This document shows positions 6,083 to 12,274 of a stretch of DNA of 12,274 nucleotides, one piece after another. The position numbers were made by a program, and so were the translations under genes. Source of the stretch: Actinomycetota bacterium (GTDB lineage Bacteria; Actinomycetota; Thermoleophilia; Solirubrobacterales; Thermoleophilaceae); the NCBI GenBank assembly GCA_005885165.1, contig VAXR01000018.1:1-12274 (forward strand). Reading direction: 5' to 3'. Under the pieces are notes generated by a model. It searched no databases, was not told the origin of the DNA, and saw nothing but the letters and a program-made list of their open reading frames with translations. Position 1 is the stretch's first letter. Each line of letters begins with the position of its first letter.

Positions 6083-7291
6083 TTAGGGGCGACCGCAGCG
6101 GACCTGATACACGGTCTCGAAGCCAGACACGAATCCGTGGCGAGCCGCGTGGAGATACAGCTGCCACACGCGGACGCGCTCCGGTCCGATGAGCCTGACC
6201 GCCTTGTCGAGATTGGACTCGAGGCGCTCTGTCCAGTGACGGATCGTCTCCGCGTAGTCGTCCGCTAAGCGCTCGACCTGGTCGATGGCGAACCCGGCCC
6301 GCTCGAGCGCGAGCGTCACCCGCGAGAGGTGCAGCGGCTCCCCGTCGGGGAACACGTATCGCTCGGAGAACGGGCCGGCTGTCTCATCGTCGCCGTGCCG
6401 AAGCTGCGCAATCCCGTGATTGAGGAGACGCCCGCCGGGTTTGACGAGCTCCGCGAGGCGGGCGGCATAGAGGTCGATGCGTTCCTCGCCCACGTGCTCG
6501 ACCATGCCGATGCTCGCAACGGCGTCAAACGGTTCACCCCGCAAGTCGCGGTAGTCGGCGACGCGAAACTCGACGCGATCGGCCAACCCAAGCTCACGGG
6601 CGCGGCCCCGCGCGTATTCGACCTGCGGCTCGGACAGCGTGATGCCGAGCGCTGTCGCTCCGTACCGCTCGGCCGCGTGGATGGCGAAGCTTCCCCAGCC
6701 ACAGCCCACGTCCAGTACGCGGTCGCCAGGCTGCAGGTCGAGCTTGGTGCAAACCAGGTCGAGCTTCGCGAGCTGTGCCTCCTCGAGGGTGCGCGCTCCC
6801 CGGGAGAAGACTGCACAGCTGTATGTCATCGACTCGTCGAGAAAGAGAGCGAAGAGCTCGTTGCCGACGTCGTAGTGATGACGAACCGCGAGTGCGTCGC
6901 GAGAGATCGTGTGGCGGCGCCCCCGGAGGCGAAGCTCGGAGGCGGGCCGTCGCGGCGGCAACACCAGGCCGCACGCGCGGAGCATGGCGGCCGCAAGCCG
7001 GGCGCGGTCGGACAGCGACAGCCGAGGCGGCTCCCACTCGTCGACCAGACGGACTACCGCGTCGAGATCGTCAACCGTGAGCAGTCCGGAGACATACGCC
7101 CGGGCCAGGCCGAGCTCGCCGGGGGCCCGCAGCAGAGCCGCCAGCGCGCGCGGCGAGCGGAACGAGAAGGCGGGACCGCCTTGGGTGGTCGCCGCGACCC
7201 TGCTGCCGTCCCAGAAGGCGAGATCGAAGGGTCGCTCGGCAAAGAGCCGCTGAACCTCGTCCCGGAGCCGAGCGGTGCTCGCGAAGGCCAT
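6083..7291 (-). CDS. Cyclopropane-fatty-acyl-phospholipid synthase family methyltransferase
   Basis: This SAM-dependent enzyme of the CFA synthase/mycolic acid methyltransferase family adds a methylene or methyl group to double bonds of phospholipid acyl chains at the membrane surface. At 402 residues it has the usual length. An N-terminal lipid-binding-like region (1-125) is followed by HHYDVGNELFALFLDESMTYSC (138-159) and the SAM site VLDVGCGWG (192-200). Later come GITLSEPQVEYA, SIGMVEHVG (E265) and NHGI (H292). C159, E265, H292 and Y346 sit where the active-site and bicarbonate-binding residues are expected from E. coli Cfa. The ATG at 7291 has no strong ribosome binding site. Its substrate, an unsaturated chain, is what the neighbouring desaturase would make, so a joint role in membrane fluidity is reasonable. 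Methylation to a 10-methyl branch rather than a cyclopropane ring cannot be excluded. Confidence 0.93.
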   Translation of the reverse strand: MAFASTARLRDEVQRLFAERPFDLAFWDGSRVAATTQGGPAFSFRSPRALAALLRAPGELGLARAYVSGLLTVDDLDAVVRLVDEWEPPRLSLSDRARLAAAMLRACGLVLPPRRPASELRLRGRRHTISRDALAVRHHYDVGNELFALFLDESMTYSCAVFSRGARTLEEAQLAKLDLVCTKLDLQPGDRVLDVGCGWGSFAIHAAERYGATALGITLSEPQVEYARGRARELGLADRVEFRVADYRDLRGEPFDAVASIGMVEHVGEERIDLYAARLAELVKPGGRLLNHGIAQLRHGDDETAGPFSERYVFPDGEPLHLSRVTLALERAGFAIDQVERLADDYAETIRHWTERLESNLDKAVRLIGPERVRVWQLYLHAARHGFVSGFETVYQVRCGRP

Positions 7292-7358
7292 CTCAAGTCA
7301 GGGGCGTTTCCATCTCATAAGCACCATAGGTCCGGAGTCGGCTGGCAGGCCCGATGCT

Positions 7359-7388
7359 ACGGTTGCTCTGACACGCCGAAGCAACCGT
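7359..7388. promoter_or_regulatory. 9-bp inverted repeat in a divergent intergenic region
   Basis: acggttgct and agcaaccgt are perfect 9-bp arms separated by 12 nt. The repeat lies between the divergent CFA-synthase-like gene and the 54-residue gene. The left arm overlaps TACGGT, a possible -10 for rightward transcription. The layout fits a dimeric repressor or activator site, but a transcribed hairpin is equally possible. Confidence 0.45.
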
Positions 7389-7454
7389 CTCGGCGAGAAC
7401 GTGCAGGCGCCCGTGGTCGTGCTAACGCTCCTCCTCGTACGCAGCACGGATAAC

Positions 7455-7460
7455 GGAGGA
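7455..7460 (+). promoter_or_regulatory. Ribosome binding site of the 54-aa gene
   Basis: GGAGGA, 7 nt before ATG 7468, is a strong site that supports translation of a very short ORF. Confidence 0.75.
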
Positions 7461-7467
7461 ACAACAC

Positions 7468-7632
7468 ATGGCCACCGTGACTTCGGTCTCCCAGCAGCGG
7501 CACGAACGTCGCCTGGCGAAGCTGGAGGACGTCGAGCGACAGATCAAGTCGGGGTCGCTCGTCGTCCGCCAGATGACGGCGGCCGAGCGCGCGAAGTACC
7601 CGCCGCGGCCGCGTTCACAACGGCGCGGCTGA
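7468..7632 (+). CDS. Small charged hypothetical protein, 54 aa
   Basis: ATG to TGA gives MATVTSVSQQRHERRLAKLE, then DVERQIKSGSLVVRQMTAAE and a basic Pro/Arg-rich tail (YPPRPRSQRRG). The first 40 residues should form one amphipathic, charged helix with a short break at SGS. A strong GGAGGA lies at ideal distance, and codon use matches the neighbours (third positions mostly G or C), so I take it as real despite its size. A GAP-like membrane protein gene follows 68 bp downstream on the same strand and may share the transcript. The basic tail hints at nucleic acid or membrane-surface binding. No family recognised with certainty. Confidence 0.65.
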   Translation: MATVTSVSQQRHERRLAKLEDVERQIKSGSLVVRQMTAAERAKYPPRPRSQRRG

Positions 7633-7700
7633 TGCAGCCGGGGCGGTCGCCGAGGCTCGCCACCGCGCTTCGCGGCTAGACGCCTCAGAATCGCGCCACA

Positions 7701-8360
7701 GTGCTGGCGCTTCTTGCACTCGTCGTGTCGGTCGGCCTCGCCGACTCGATCAATCCGTCGACCATGGCGCCCGCGCTCTATTACGCCACGACCGGTAACG
7801 CGCGATCGACGCTGACCAGCTTCGCCGTCGGCGTCTTCCTCGTGTACTTCGCAGGCGGCGTACTGGCGCTTGTCGGCGGGAGGGAGCTCGTGACTTCGCT
7901 TGCGCCGCACCCGAGCGCGCGGGTCAAGCACGAGGTTGAGGTTGGTGGTGGCCTACTCCTGCTCGGCGTCGCCGCGAGCGTCTGGCTGATGCGCGCACGC
8001 GTGGCCGACCAGGTCGTCAAACCGCGCGAAGCTCGTGCGCGGTCTTCGCTCGCCCTCGGTGCAGCGATCATGGCGGTCGAGCTACCGACGGCCTTTCCGT
8101 ACTTCGCGGCCATCGCTGCGATTTCCGCCTCGCGGACAAGCATCGTCGCCCAGCTCGGACTGATCGGCCTATACAGCCTCATGTTCGTCCTGCCGCTCGT
8201 TGGGATCCTGGCGGCGAGGACCCTGGCCGGCGCTCGCGGCGAGCGCGTGCTTCAGTCGGTGCGCACTTGGGTGCAGCGCAACGCGCCGGCCGTGCTCGCA
8301 GGCACGCTCACCGCCATCGGCCTCGCCGGCGTCGTCTTCGGAGTGGCCGGCCTGGCGTGA
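7701..8360 (+). CDS. GAP/SfLAP-like (LysE-type) multi-span membrane protein
   Basis: This 219-residue hydrophobic protein has about six predicted membrane spans in two halves. Each half opens with a typical motif: ADSINPSTMAPALYYATTG (14-32) with a conserved-looking Asn-Pro, and MAVELPTAFPYFAAIAAI in the second half. A charged linker (RARVADQVVKPREARARS) separates them. This matches the GAP family (sulfolipid-1-addressing protein-like), a relative of the LysE and DsbD transporter fold; members are thought to move lipids or small solutes across the membrane, but the substrate here is unknown. The GTG start is the only in-frame start after a TAG at 7677 and has no good ribosome binding site. 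A clear intrinsic terminator follows the stop by about 20 bp, so the unit ends here. Confidence 0.8.
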   Translation: MLALLALVVSVGLADSINPSTMAPALYYATTGNARSTLTSFAVGVFLVYFAGGVLALVGGRELVTSLAPHPSARVKHEVEVGGGLLLLGVAASVWLMRARVADQVVKPREARARSSLALGAAIMAVELPTAFPYFAAIAAISASRTSIVAQLGLIGLYSLMFVLPLVGILAARTLAGARGERVLQSVRTWVQRNAPAVLAGTLTAIGLAGVVFGVAGLA

Positions 8361-8381
8361 CCCGTGCTCCCCGCGCAGCGC

Positions 8382-8402
8382 ATCAGGCTCACGCCTGATT
8401 TT
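8382..8402 (+). terminator. Intrinsic terminator after the GAP-like gene
   Basis: The perfect 7-bp stem atcaggc / gcctgat has a 4-nt loop (tcac) and is followed by TTTT (the last stem base plus three T). It lies 22 nt after the stop codon. This is a clean Rho-independent signal, unusual for such GC-rich DNA. Confidence 0.75.
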
Positions 8403-8571
8403 GGGGCTGCTGAGCGAGGAGTACGATGTCGACCGCGGGCGCATGGTCGGAAACTTCCCCCAGGCATTCACGCACCTCGCTCTGGTGGGGACAGCCCACA
8501 GACTTGACGCGGCGGCACGTAGCCGCTCGCCGGAAGCGGAGGACCGCCGGGCGCTGAGCGCAGCGTCGTGA
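8401..8571 (+). pseudogene. C-terminal remnant of a GH15 glucoamylase/trehalase-like gene
   Basis: The frame reads LGLLSEEYDVDRGRMVGNFP, then QAFTHLALVGTAHRLDAAAR, and ends at TGA. The LLSEEYD...GNFPQAFTHLALV block is the conserved end of glycoside hydrolase family 15 proteins, which hydrolyse alpha-glucosidic bonds of starch-like glucans or trehalose. Only ~56 codons remain; several hundred upstream codons including the catalytic domain are missing, and the frame above 8401 turns into the GAP-gene tail and terminator region. The TGA overlaps the GTG start of cydA (GTGA), so the ancestral gene was probably translationally coupled to cydA. An in-frame ATG at 8443 could still start a 42-residue leader peptide, but no ribosome binding site supports it. 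Confidence 0.75.
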
Positions 8572-9938
8572 GCCACGCCCTCTGGGTCGCCGCGTCCTCG
8601 CTCGGCGGCCCGGTTGACCAGAGCTATCTGCTCGAGGCCCGGCAGATGCAGGCCCTCTCGTTTGCGGTCCACATTCCGCTCGTGTGCTTCGGGATCGCCT
8701 TCCCGGCGATGGTGCTGTTCGTCGAGGGCCTCTACCTGCGCACCGGCGACCCGGTCTACCTGACCCTCGCGAAGCGGTGGTCGAAGGTGCTGATCGTCCT
8801 CTTCGCGATCGGCGTTGTCACCGGCACCCTCCTCTCATTCGAGCTCGGTCTGCTCTGGCCCGCGTTCATGGCCAAGTTCGGCGGTGTATTCGGGGAGGCG
8901 TTCGCGCTCGAGGGCTTCTCGTTCTTTCTCGAGGCGATCTTCATCACCATCTACGTGTACGGGTGGGATCGCCTGCCGCGGCGGGTCCATTTCCTGAGCG
9001 GGATCCCGATAGTGATCACCGGCTTCGCCGGCTCGCTCACGGTGATCTCGGTGAACGGCTGGATGAACAACCCGGTGGGGTTCACCCTCCGGCACGGCAC
9101 GGTGAGCCACGTACGCCCCTTCGCGGCCCTGTTCAACGACAACTTCTGGCACGAGCTCGTCCACATGTACGTGGCCGGCTACGTGGTTGCGGGCTTCGTA
9201 GTCGCCGGCGTTTACGCGCGCGCGTGGTTGCGGGGCAGGCGCGACCGCTATCACCGAACCGCGCTGGTGGTGGCGCTGAGCGTCGCGGCGCTCGCCACTC
9301 CGGTCCAGGTGCTCGTTGGCGACTGGGCGGCCCGCACGGTTGCCGAGCGGCAGCCCACGAAGCTGGCCGCCCTCGAGGGGCTCGGGCGCACGACCAAGGG
9401 CGCCGCGATCCACTTCGCAGGCATCTATGAGGGCAAGACGGGGGATGTGAAGGGTGGGATCAAGATCCCCAGGGGCCTGTCACTGCTCGCCTTCCACGAT
9501 CCGAACGCCAGGGTGCAGGGACTCGACGCAGTGCCACGACGCGATCGACCGCCGGTGAACGTCGTGCGGTTCAGCTTCCAGACGATGGTCGCGATCGGCA
9601 CGGGGCTGGCGCTCCTCGGTTTCGTCTACCTCGGCGTGTGGTGGCGCAAGGGGCGCCTTCCCGGCTCCGCCTGGTTCTACCGGGCCGTCGTGGTCGCCGC
9701 GCCGCTGTCGGTGACCGCGCTCATATGCGGCTGGGTGACAACGGAGGTGGGTCGCCAACCGTGGATCGTCTACCGGGTGATGCGCACATCCGAGGCCGTG
9801 ACGGGCGCAGGCGGTATCCCCGTCGGCTACGGCTTCCTGGTCGCGGTCTACGTGGCCCTGGGCGCGGTCGCGGCGGTGATGCTGCGCCGGATCGCCCGCC
9901 GGCCGATCGAGATCGCCGGGGCGGAGGCCGGCTCGTGA
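8568..9938 (+). CDS. cydA: Cytochrome bd ubiquinol oxidase subunit I
   Basis: This quinol-oxidising, O2-reducing membrane subunit carries haems b558, b595 and d in a high-affinity terminal oxidase. It has 456 residues. By comparison with E. coli CydA, H35 (b595-type axial ligand), H199 and M340 (b558 ligands) and E115/E122 (proton/haem region) are all present. The quinol-binding loop has RQPTKLAALEG with K265 and E270, but lacks the long insertion of E. coli, so this is a short Q-loop enzyme. GRQPW (395-399) followed by IVYRVMRTSEAVT is a family hallmark. About nine membrane helices are expected. The GTG start overlaps the stop of the GH15 remnant and has no good ribosome binding site of its own, so translation may once have depended on coupling. 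cydB follows with a 4-nt overlap. Confidence 0.97.
   Translation: MSHALWVAASSLGGPVDQSYLLEARQMQALSFAVHIPLVCFGIAFPAMVLFVEGLYLRTGDPVYLTLAKRWSKVLIVLFAIGVVTGTLLSFELGLLWPAFMAKFGGVFGEAFALEGFSFFLEAIFITIYVYGWDRLPRRVHFLSGIPIVITGFAGSLTVISVNGWMNNPVGFTLRHGTVSHVRPFAALFNDNFWHELVHMYVAGYVVAGFVVAGVYARAWLRGRRDRYHRTALVVALSVAALATPVQVLVGDWAARTVAERQPTKLAALEGLGRTTKGAAIHFAGIYEGKTGDVKGGIKIPRGLSLLAFHDPNARVQGLDAVPRRDRPPVNVVRFSFQTMVAIGTGLALLGFVYLGVWWRKGRLPGSAWFYRAVVVAAPLSVTALICGWVTTEVGRQPWIVYRVMRTSEAVTGAGGIPVGYGFLVAVYVALGAVAAVMLRRIARRPIEIAGAEAGS
9923..9927 (+). promoter_or_regulatory. Ribosome binding site deciding the cydB start
   Basis: GGAGG, 7 nt before GTG 9935, inside the end of cydA. It selects this start over an in-frame one at 9638 that lies entirely within cydA. 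Confidence 0.7.
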
Positions 9939-10981
9939 CGCTCGCCGATCTCGCGGCCTGCCTGTTGGTGCTCGGGCTCTCCGCGTACCTCGTGCTGGGC
10001 GGCGCCGATTTCGGCGCGGGCCTCTGGGACTTGACTGCGGGCGGCCCGGAGCGGGGCGCGCGCGTGCGGGGAATCGTCAAGTTCGGGATGGGTCCCGTCT
10101 GGGAGGCCAACCACGTCTGGCTCATCTTCGTCCTCGTGGTGTGCTGGACAGCCTTCCCGACGGCCTTTGGGTCGATCACCTCCACCCTCTACGTCCCGTT
10201 GTTCGCAGCCGCGATCGGGATCATCTTCCGCGGGTCTGCATTCGCGCTCAGGGGCGAGGCGGCGACGATCGCGGAGGCACGCGTCCTTGGGGGGACGTTT
10301 GCGCTGTCGTCGGTGCTCGTCCCGTTCTTCCTAGGCGCAGCGGTCGGAGGGATCGCGTCGGGTCGGGTCCCTGTCGGGAACGCGAGCGGTGACGCTCTCA
10401 CCAGCTGGTGGAATCCGACCTCGGTGACGGTCGGGCTGACGACCGTTGCAGTTGGCGCCCACCTGGCGGCCGTCTTCCTGGCTGCGGACTCCATCCGCGC
10501 GCGGCAGCCGGACATGGTGCAGGCGTTCCGCGCCAGGGCGCTTGGCTCCGGCGTGGTCAGCGGCCTGCTCGCAATCGTCGGGCTCTTCGTCGTGCGCGAC
10601 GACGCGCGCTCGCTCTACGACGGGCTGACGAGCGGCGGTGGGCTGGCACTGGTCTGTGCCTCGGCCGTCGGCGGGCTGGTCACCCTGGGCCTCGAGTGGC
10701 GACGCAGGTTCGACTGGGCCCGCTACACCGCGGCCCTCTCCGTGGCCGCCATCGTGGCCGGTTGGGCTGTTGCTCAGCGACCCTACGTACTGCCGGGCCG
10801 GTTGACGCTGCACCAGGCCGCGGCAAGCCACGCGACCCTCGTGGCGCTGCTTATCAGCGCCGCGGTAGGGATGCTCCTGCTCATCCCGTCGCTCTGGTAC
10901 CTGTTCCGCCTCGTCCTGCGCGGCAAGCTCGACACCCGGTTCGGGCCCTTGACCGCCGGAGACCCACGGGCGGGGAGCTGA
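9935..10981 (+). CDS. cydB: Cytochrome bd ubiquinol oxidase subunit II
   Basis: This is the structural partner of CydA in the bd oxidase, a membrane protein of 348 residues with about eight to nine helices. The start is GTG at 9935, which shares GTGA with the cydA stop and has GGAGG 7 nt upstream. The family signature is clear at the N-terminus: GGADFGAGLWDL (22-33) and PVWEANHVWLIF (54-65), then CWTAFPTAFGSI. D25 and the E57/H60 region match conserved polar residues near the interface with CydA. The C-terminal half has the expected repeated helices (VVSGLLAIVGLFVV, TAALSVAAIVAGWAV, LLISAAVGMLLLIPSLWYLF). A 66-codon membrane ORF starts 2 nt after the stop. No cydC or cydD is in the window. 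Confidence 0.97.
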   Translation: MTLADLAACLLVLGLSAYLVLGGADFGAGLWDLTAGGPERGARVRGIVKFGMGPVWEANHVWLIFVLVVCWTAFPTAFGSITSTLYVPLFAAAIGIIFRGSAFALRGEAATIAEARVLGGTFALSSVLVPFFLGAAVGGIASGRVPVGNASGDALTSWWNPTSVTVGLTTVAVGAHLAAVFLAADSIRARQPDMVQAFRARALGSGVVSGLLAIVGLFVVRDDARSLYDGLTSGGGLALVCASAVGGLVTLGLEWRRRFDWARYTAALSVAAIVAGWAVAQRPYVLPGRLTLHQAAASHATLVALLISAAVGMLLLIPSLWYLFRLVLRGKLDTRFGPLTAGDPRAGS

Positions 10982-10983
10982 CG

Positions 10984-11184
10984 ATGCGCCGCCGGCCGCC
11001 GCTGGTTGCCGCCACCCTGGCCGCGTTCGTGGCCGGCGCCGGGTTGCTGGTCCCATTCGAGAAGACGGTCACGCTCGTCGCCGGCGTGCTGCTTCTCCTC
11101 GCCTTCGTCGTGCTCGGGGTGTTCGCGATCGCGAACCCTGAGTACCTCGCGCGGGTTCCGGACGATTCCGAGGCGCCGCGCTGA
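10984..11184 (+). CDS. Small two-helix membrane protein in the cyd operon, 66 aa
   Basis: ATG starts 2 nt after the cydB stop, with GGAG 6 nt upstream, so it belongs to the cydAB operon. The sequence has a basic start (MRRRPP) and two hydrophobic segments: LVAATLAAFVAGAGLLV (~7-23) and VTLVAGVLLLLAFVVLGVFAIA (~29-50). They are joined by a short loop with a Glu-Lys pair (PFEKT), and the tail is polar (EYLARVPDDSEAPR). The basic start predicts the N-terminus inside. Cytochrome bd oxidases are known to carry small accessory subunits (CydX, CydH, CydS), which usually have one helix; this two-helix protein does not obviously match any of them. A role in assembly or stability of the oxidase is likely from position, not from homology. 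Confidence 0.75.
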   Translation: MRRRPPLVAATLAAFVAGAGLLVPFEKTVTLVAGVLLLLAFVVLGVFAIANPEYLARVPDDSEAPR

Positions 11185-11217
11185 GGATCAGGCGACGCGC
11201 CGATCAACGCGGTCGGC

Positions 11218-11241
11218 GCTCTCGAGTGTCCGGGCGAGAGC
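11218..11241. terminator. Hairpin between convergent cyd operon and sulfatase fragment
   Basis: gctctcg / cgagagc is a perfect 7-bp stem with a 10-nt loop. It lies in the 62-bp space between convergent genes and could end transcripts from both sides. There is no T-run, so a Rho-assisted mechanism or a chance repeat remains possible. Confidence 0.4.
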
Positions 11242-11246
11242 CCTCC

Positions 11247-11948
11247 TCAGTGAGGCTGGCCCGCCTTCCAGCAGGCCTTTGCGCCGTGGCAGTTCGACAG
11301 CGCCGCGACCATCGCATGCAACTTGACGCGCTCGGACGGCGTCAGTAGAGGCGTGTAGTAGATGTTGTACCGCTCCCCGGGATCGGCGTCGATGTCGTAG
11401 AACTCGCGCTCGCGCGCAGGGTCGCTGTATTCGACGTACAAGGCGTTCCCGAACGCGCCGCCCGCCAGCCGGACCGCCCGGTAGGTGGTCGGGTTGCCGC
11501 TGAGGTTGCCGCTCTCGAGGTCGGGATCGCCGATGTACATGTCCGGCCCCTGGTGCTCGATCAACGCCGCCGTCCGCCAGAGCAGCGGATGGCGCCCGGG
11601 TGCCGGATGCAGGAGCGGCACGATGCTGTGCCCGTCGACCGAGCTCCGCGGCACCACGCCGGCGAGCTCCAGGAACGTCGGGTAGAGATCGACGTTCTGC
11701 ACGACCTGCGACTCAACGCGGTCGTGCGGCACACCCGGACCGGCGACGATCAGGGGGACGCGGATATCCGTGTCGAACGCCGTCTGCTTGCCGGGCAGCA
11801 GCCGGTGCTCGCCCATGTGGTAGCCGTTGTCGGAGCTGAAGAAGATGTAGGTGTCGCTTGCCAGCCCGTCGGCTCGCAGCGTGTCCTCGATCTTCCCGAT
11901 CATCCTGTCCACGGCCTCGACCGATTGGGCCCGCTTGCGATCCGCCCA
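11247..11948 (-). pseudogene. Sulfatase, C-terminal fragment (GlcNAc-6-sulfatase-like)
   Basis: The minus strand encodes the last ~230 residues of a type I sulfatase, which hydrolyses sulfate esters, here probably of sugars and probably outside the cytoplasm. Recognisable homology begins at ADRKRAQSVEAVDRMIGKIE and continues with TYIFFSSDNGYHMGEHRLLP, GKQTAFDTDIRVPLIVAGPG, NVDLYPTFLELAGV, DGHSIVPLLH and a C-terminal CHGAKACW pair. SSDNG is the C-terminal metal-site motif. The open frame continues upstream to 12269, but that part is antisense to the middle of a sulfatase on the plus strand and is not sulfatase-like. The N-terminal half with the formylglycine Cys (C-x-P-S-R) is therefore absent on this side. 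A translated product would lack the nucleophile and be inactive. It is closest in style to the N-acetylglucosamine-6-sulfatase/arylsulfatase group. Confidence 0.78.
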
Positions 11949-11954
11949 CGGCGC

Positions 11955-12274
11955 TACTCGACGTCGTTCCTCGGCAAGTACCTGAACGGATACGGCTCGC
12001 CGAAGACGACGACGGTGATTCCACCGGGTTGGAGCGACTGGACCGGCGCGGGCAACGCCTACGCCGAGTTCAACTACAACCTCAACGAGAACGGCAGGGT
12101 CGTCCACTACGGCGGCCGCTCGCACAGGGCGAACTACCTGACGGATGTGCTCGCCCGGAGGGCCACGAAGTTCATCGACAGGGCGGCCGTCTCCCGGAAG
12201 CGGTTCGTGATGGAGGTCGCGACGTTCGCGCCGCATGCCCCGTACACGCCCGCCCCTCGCAACGCGCACGATTT
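11955..12274 (+). pseudogene. Sulfatase, middle fragment in inverted orientation, open at right edge
   Basis: From 11955 the plus strand reads YSTSFLGKYLNGYGSPKTTT, VIPPGWSDWTGAGNAYAEFN, YNLNENGRVVHYGG, NYLTDVLARRATKFID and EVATFAPHAPYTPAPRNAHD, running out of the window. This is the middle of the same sulfatase type; human GlcNAc-6-sulfatase has GKYLNEYG, YLTDVLA and APHSPW at matching places. In an intact protein it lies upstream of the RKRAQSVEAVD block, which is on the opposite strand and starts within ~15 bp of this fragment. No start codon or signal peptide precedes it, and the residues before Y (RPRR) do not match the family. It is therefore a displaced internal part of a gene. About 50 residues between HDF and RKRAQ are not seen and should lie beyond the window. 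Confidence 0.78.

Noticed and set aside
5062..6192. 376-codon plus-strand ORF over the desaturase
   Set aside because: It is a different frame of the desaturase gene, is Arg/Pro-rich with no motif, and runs past the end of the real gene.
6329..7453. 374-codon plus-strand ORF
   Set aside because: It is antisense to the CFA-synthase-like gene, which has full family motifs; the ORF is a product of high GC.
8504..8509. TTGACG as a -35 element for cydA
   Set aside because: No acceptable -10 is found 16-19 nt downstream, and the bases are part of the GH15-like coding remnant.
9638..9934. Extended start for cydB, 99 codons upstream
   Set aside because: It lies wholly inside cydA; the protein start expected for the family and a good ribosome binding site are at 9935.
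11949..12269. N-terminal third of the 340-codon minus-strand sulfatase ORF
   Set aside because: Its translation is Arg/Val-rich and not sulfatase-like; the opposite strand there encodes clear sulfatase sequence, so the frame is open only by chance.

Overview
The window looks like the chromosome of a high-GC actinomycete. The style of several proteins suggests the class Thermoleophilia (Solirubrobacterales or Gaiellales). Pointers are the cyclase/ATPase/TPR regulator, the Cys-containing InlB-like repeat followed by a small beta domain, and the GTG starts with GTGA stop/start overlaps. This placement is inference from recalled protein style; no search was run. No tRNA, rRNA, CRISPR array, transposase or phage gene was recognised.

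Layout, left to right. (1) 3-449 (+): C-terminal end of a secreted or surface repeat protein, open at the left edge. (2) 513-3827 (-): one very large regulator of the class III cyclase + AAA ATPase + TPR type. It is damaged in three places: an ATC codon where the start should be, an in-frame TAG between cyclase and ATPase, and a short in-frame deletion that removes the Walker B motif. (3) 3959-4354 (-): a cold shock protein gene followed by a 59-residue basic protein. (4) 4518-4903 (-): two small unknown genes that overlap by GTGA. (5) 5066-6055 (+) and 6083-7291 (-): a membrane acyl desaturase and a cyclopropane-fatty-acid-synthase-like methyltransferase, convergent. Both modify acyl chains of membrane lipids, and a cold shock gene lies close by. 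(6) 7468-8360 (+): a 54-residue protein with a strong ribosome binding site, then a GAP/LysE-like membrane protein, closed by an intrinsic terminator. (7) 8401-8571 (+): the last ~56 codons of a lost GH15 glucoamylase/trehalase gene; its stop overlaps the start of cydA. (8) 8568-11184 (+): cydA-cydB-small membrane protein, a cytochrome bd oxidase operon. (9) 11247-12274: a sulfatase gene split into two head-to-head pieces, with the C-terminal part on the minus strand and the middle part on the plus strand.

The intact genes are housekeeping-like: respiration with a high-affinity oxidase, membrane lipid tuning and cold response. The most notable feature is gene decay and rearrangement: one regulator with three lesions, one glycosidase reduced to its tail, and one sulfatase broken by an inversion whose far end should lie just beyond the right edge. 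I do not see a convincing new multi-gene system. The best leads are the sulfatase inversion, the degraded regulator and several small conserved-looking proteins next to known genes. Sequencing or assembly error is a real alternative for the lesions and should be excluded first.
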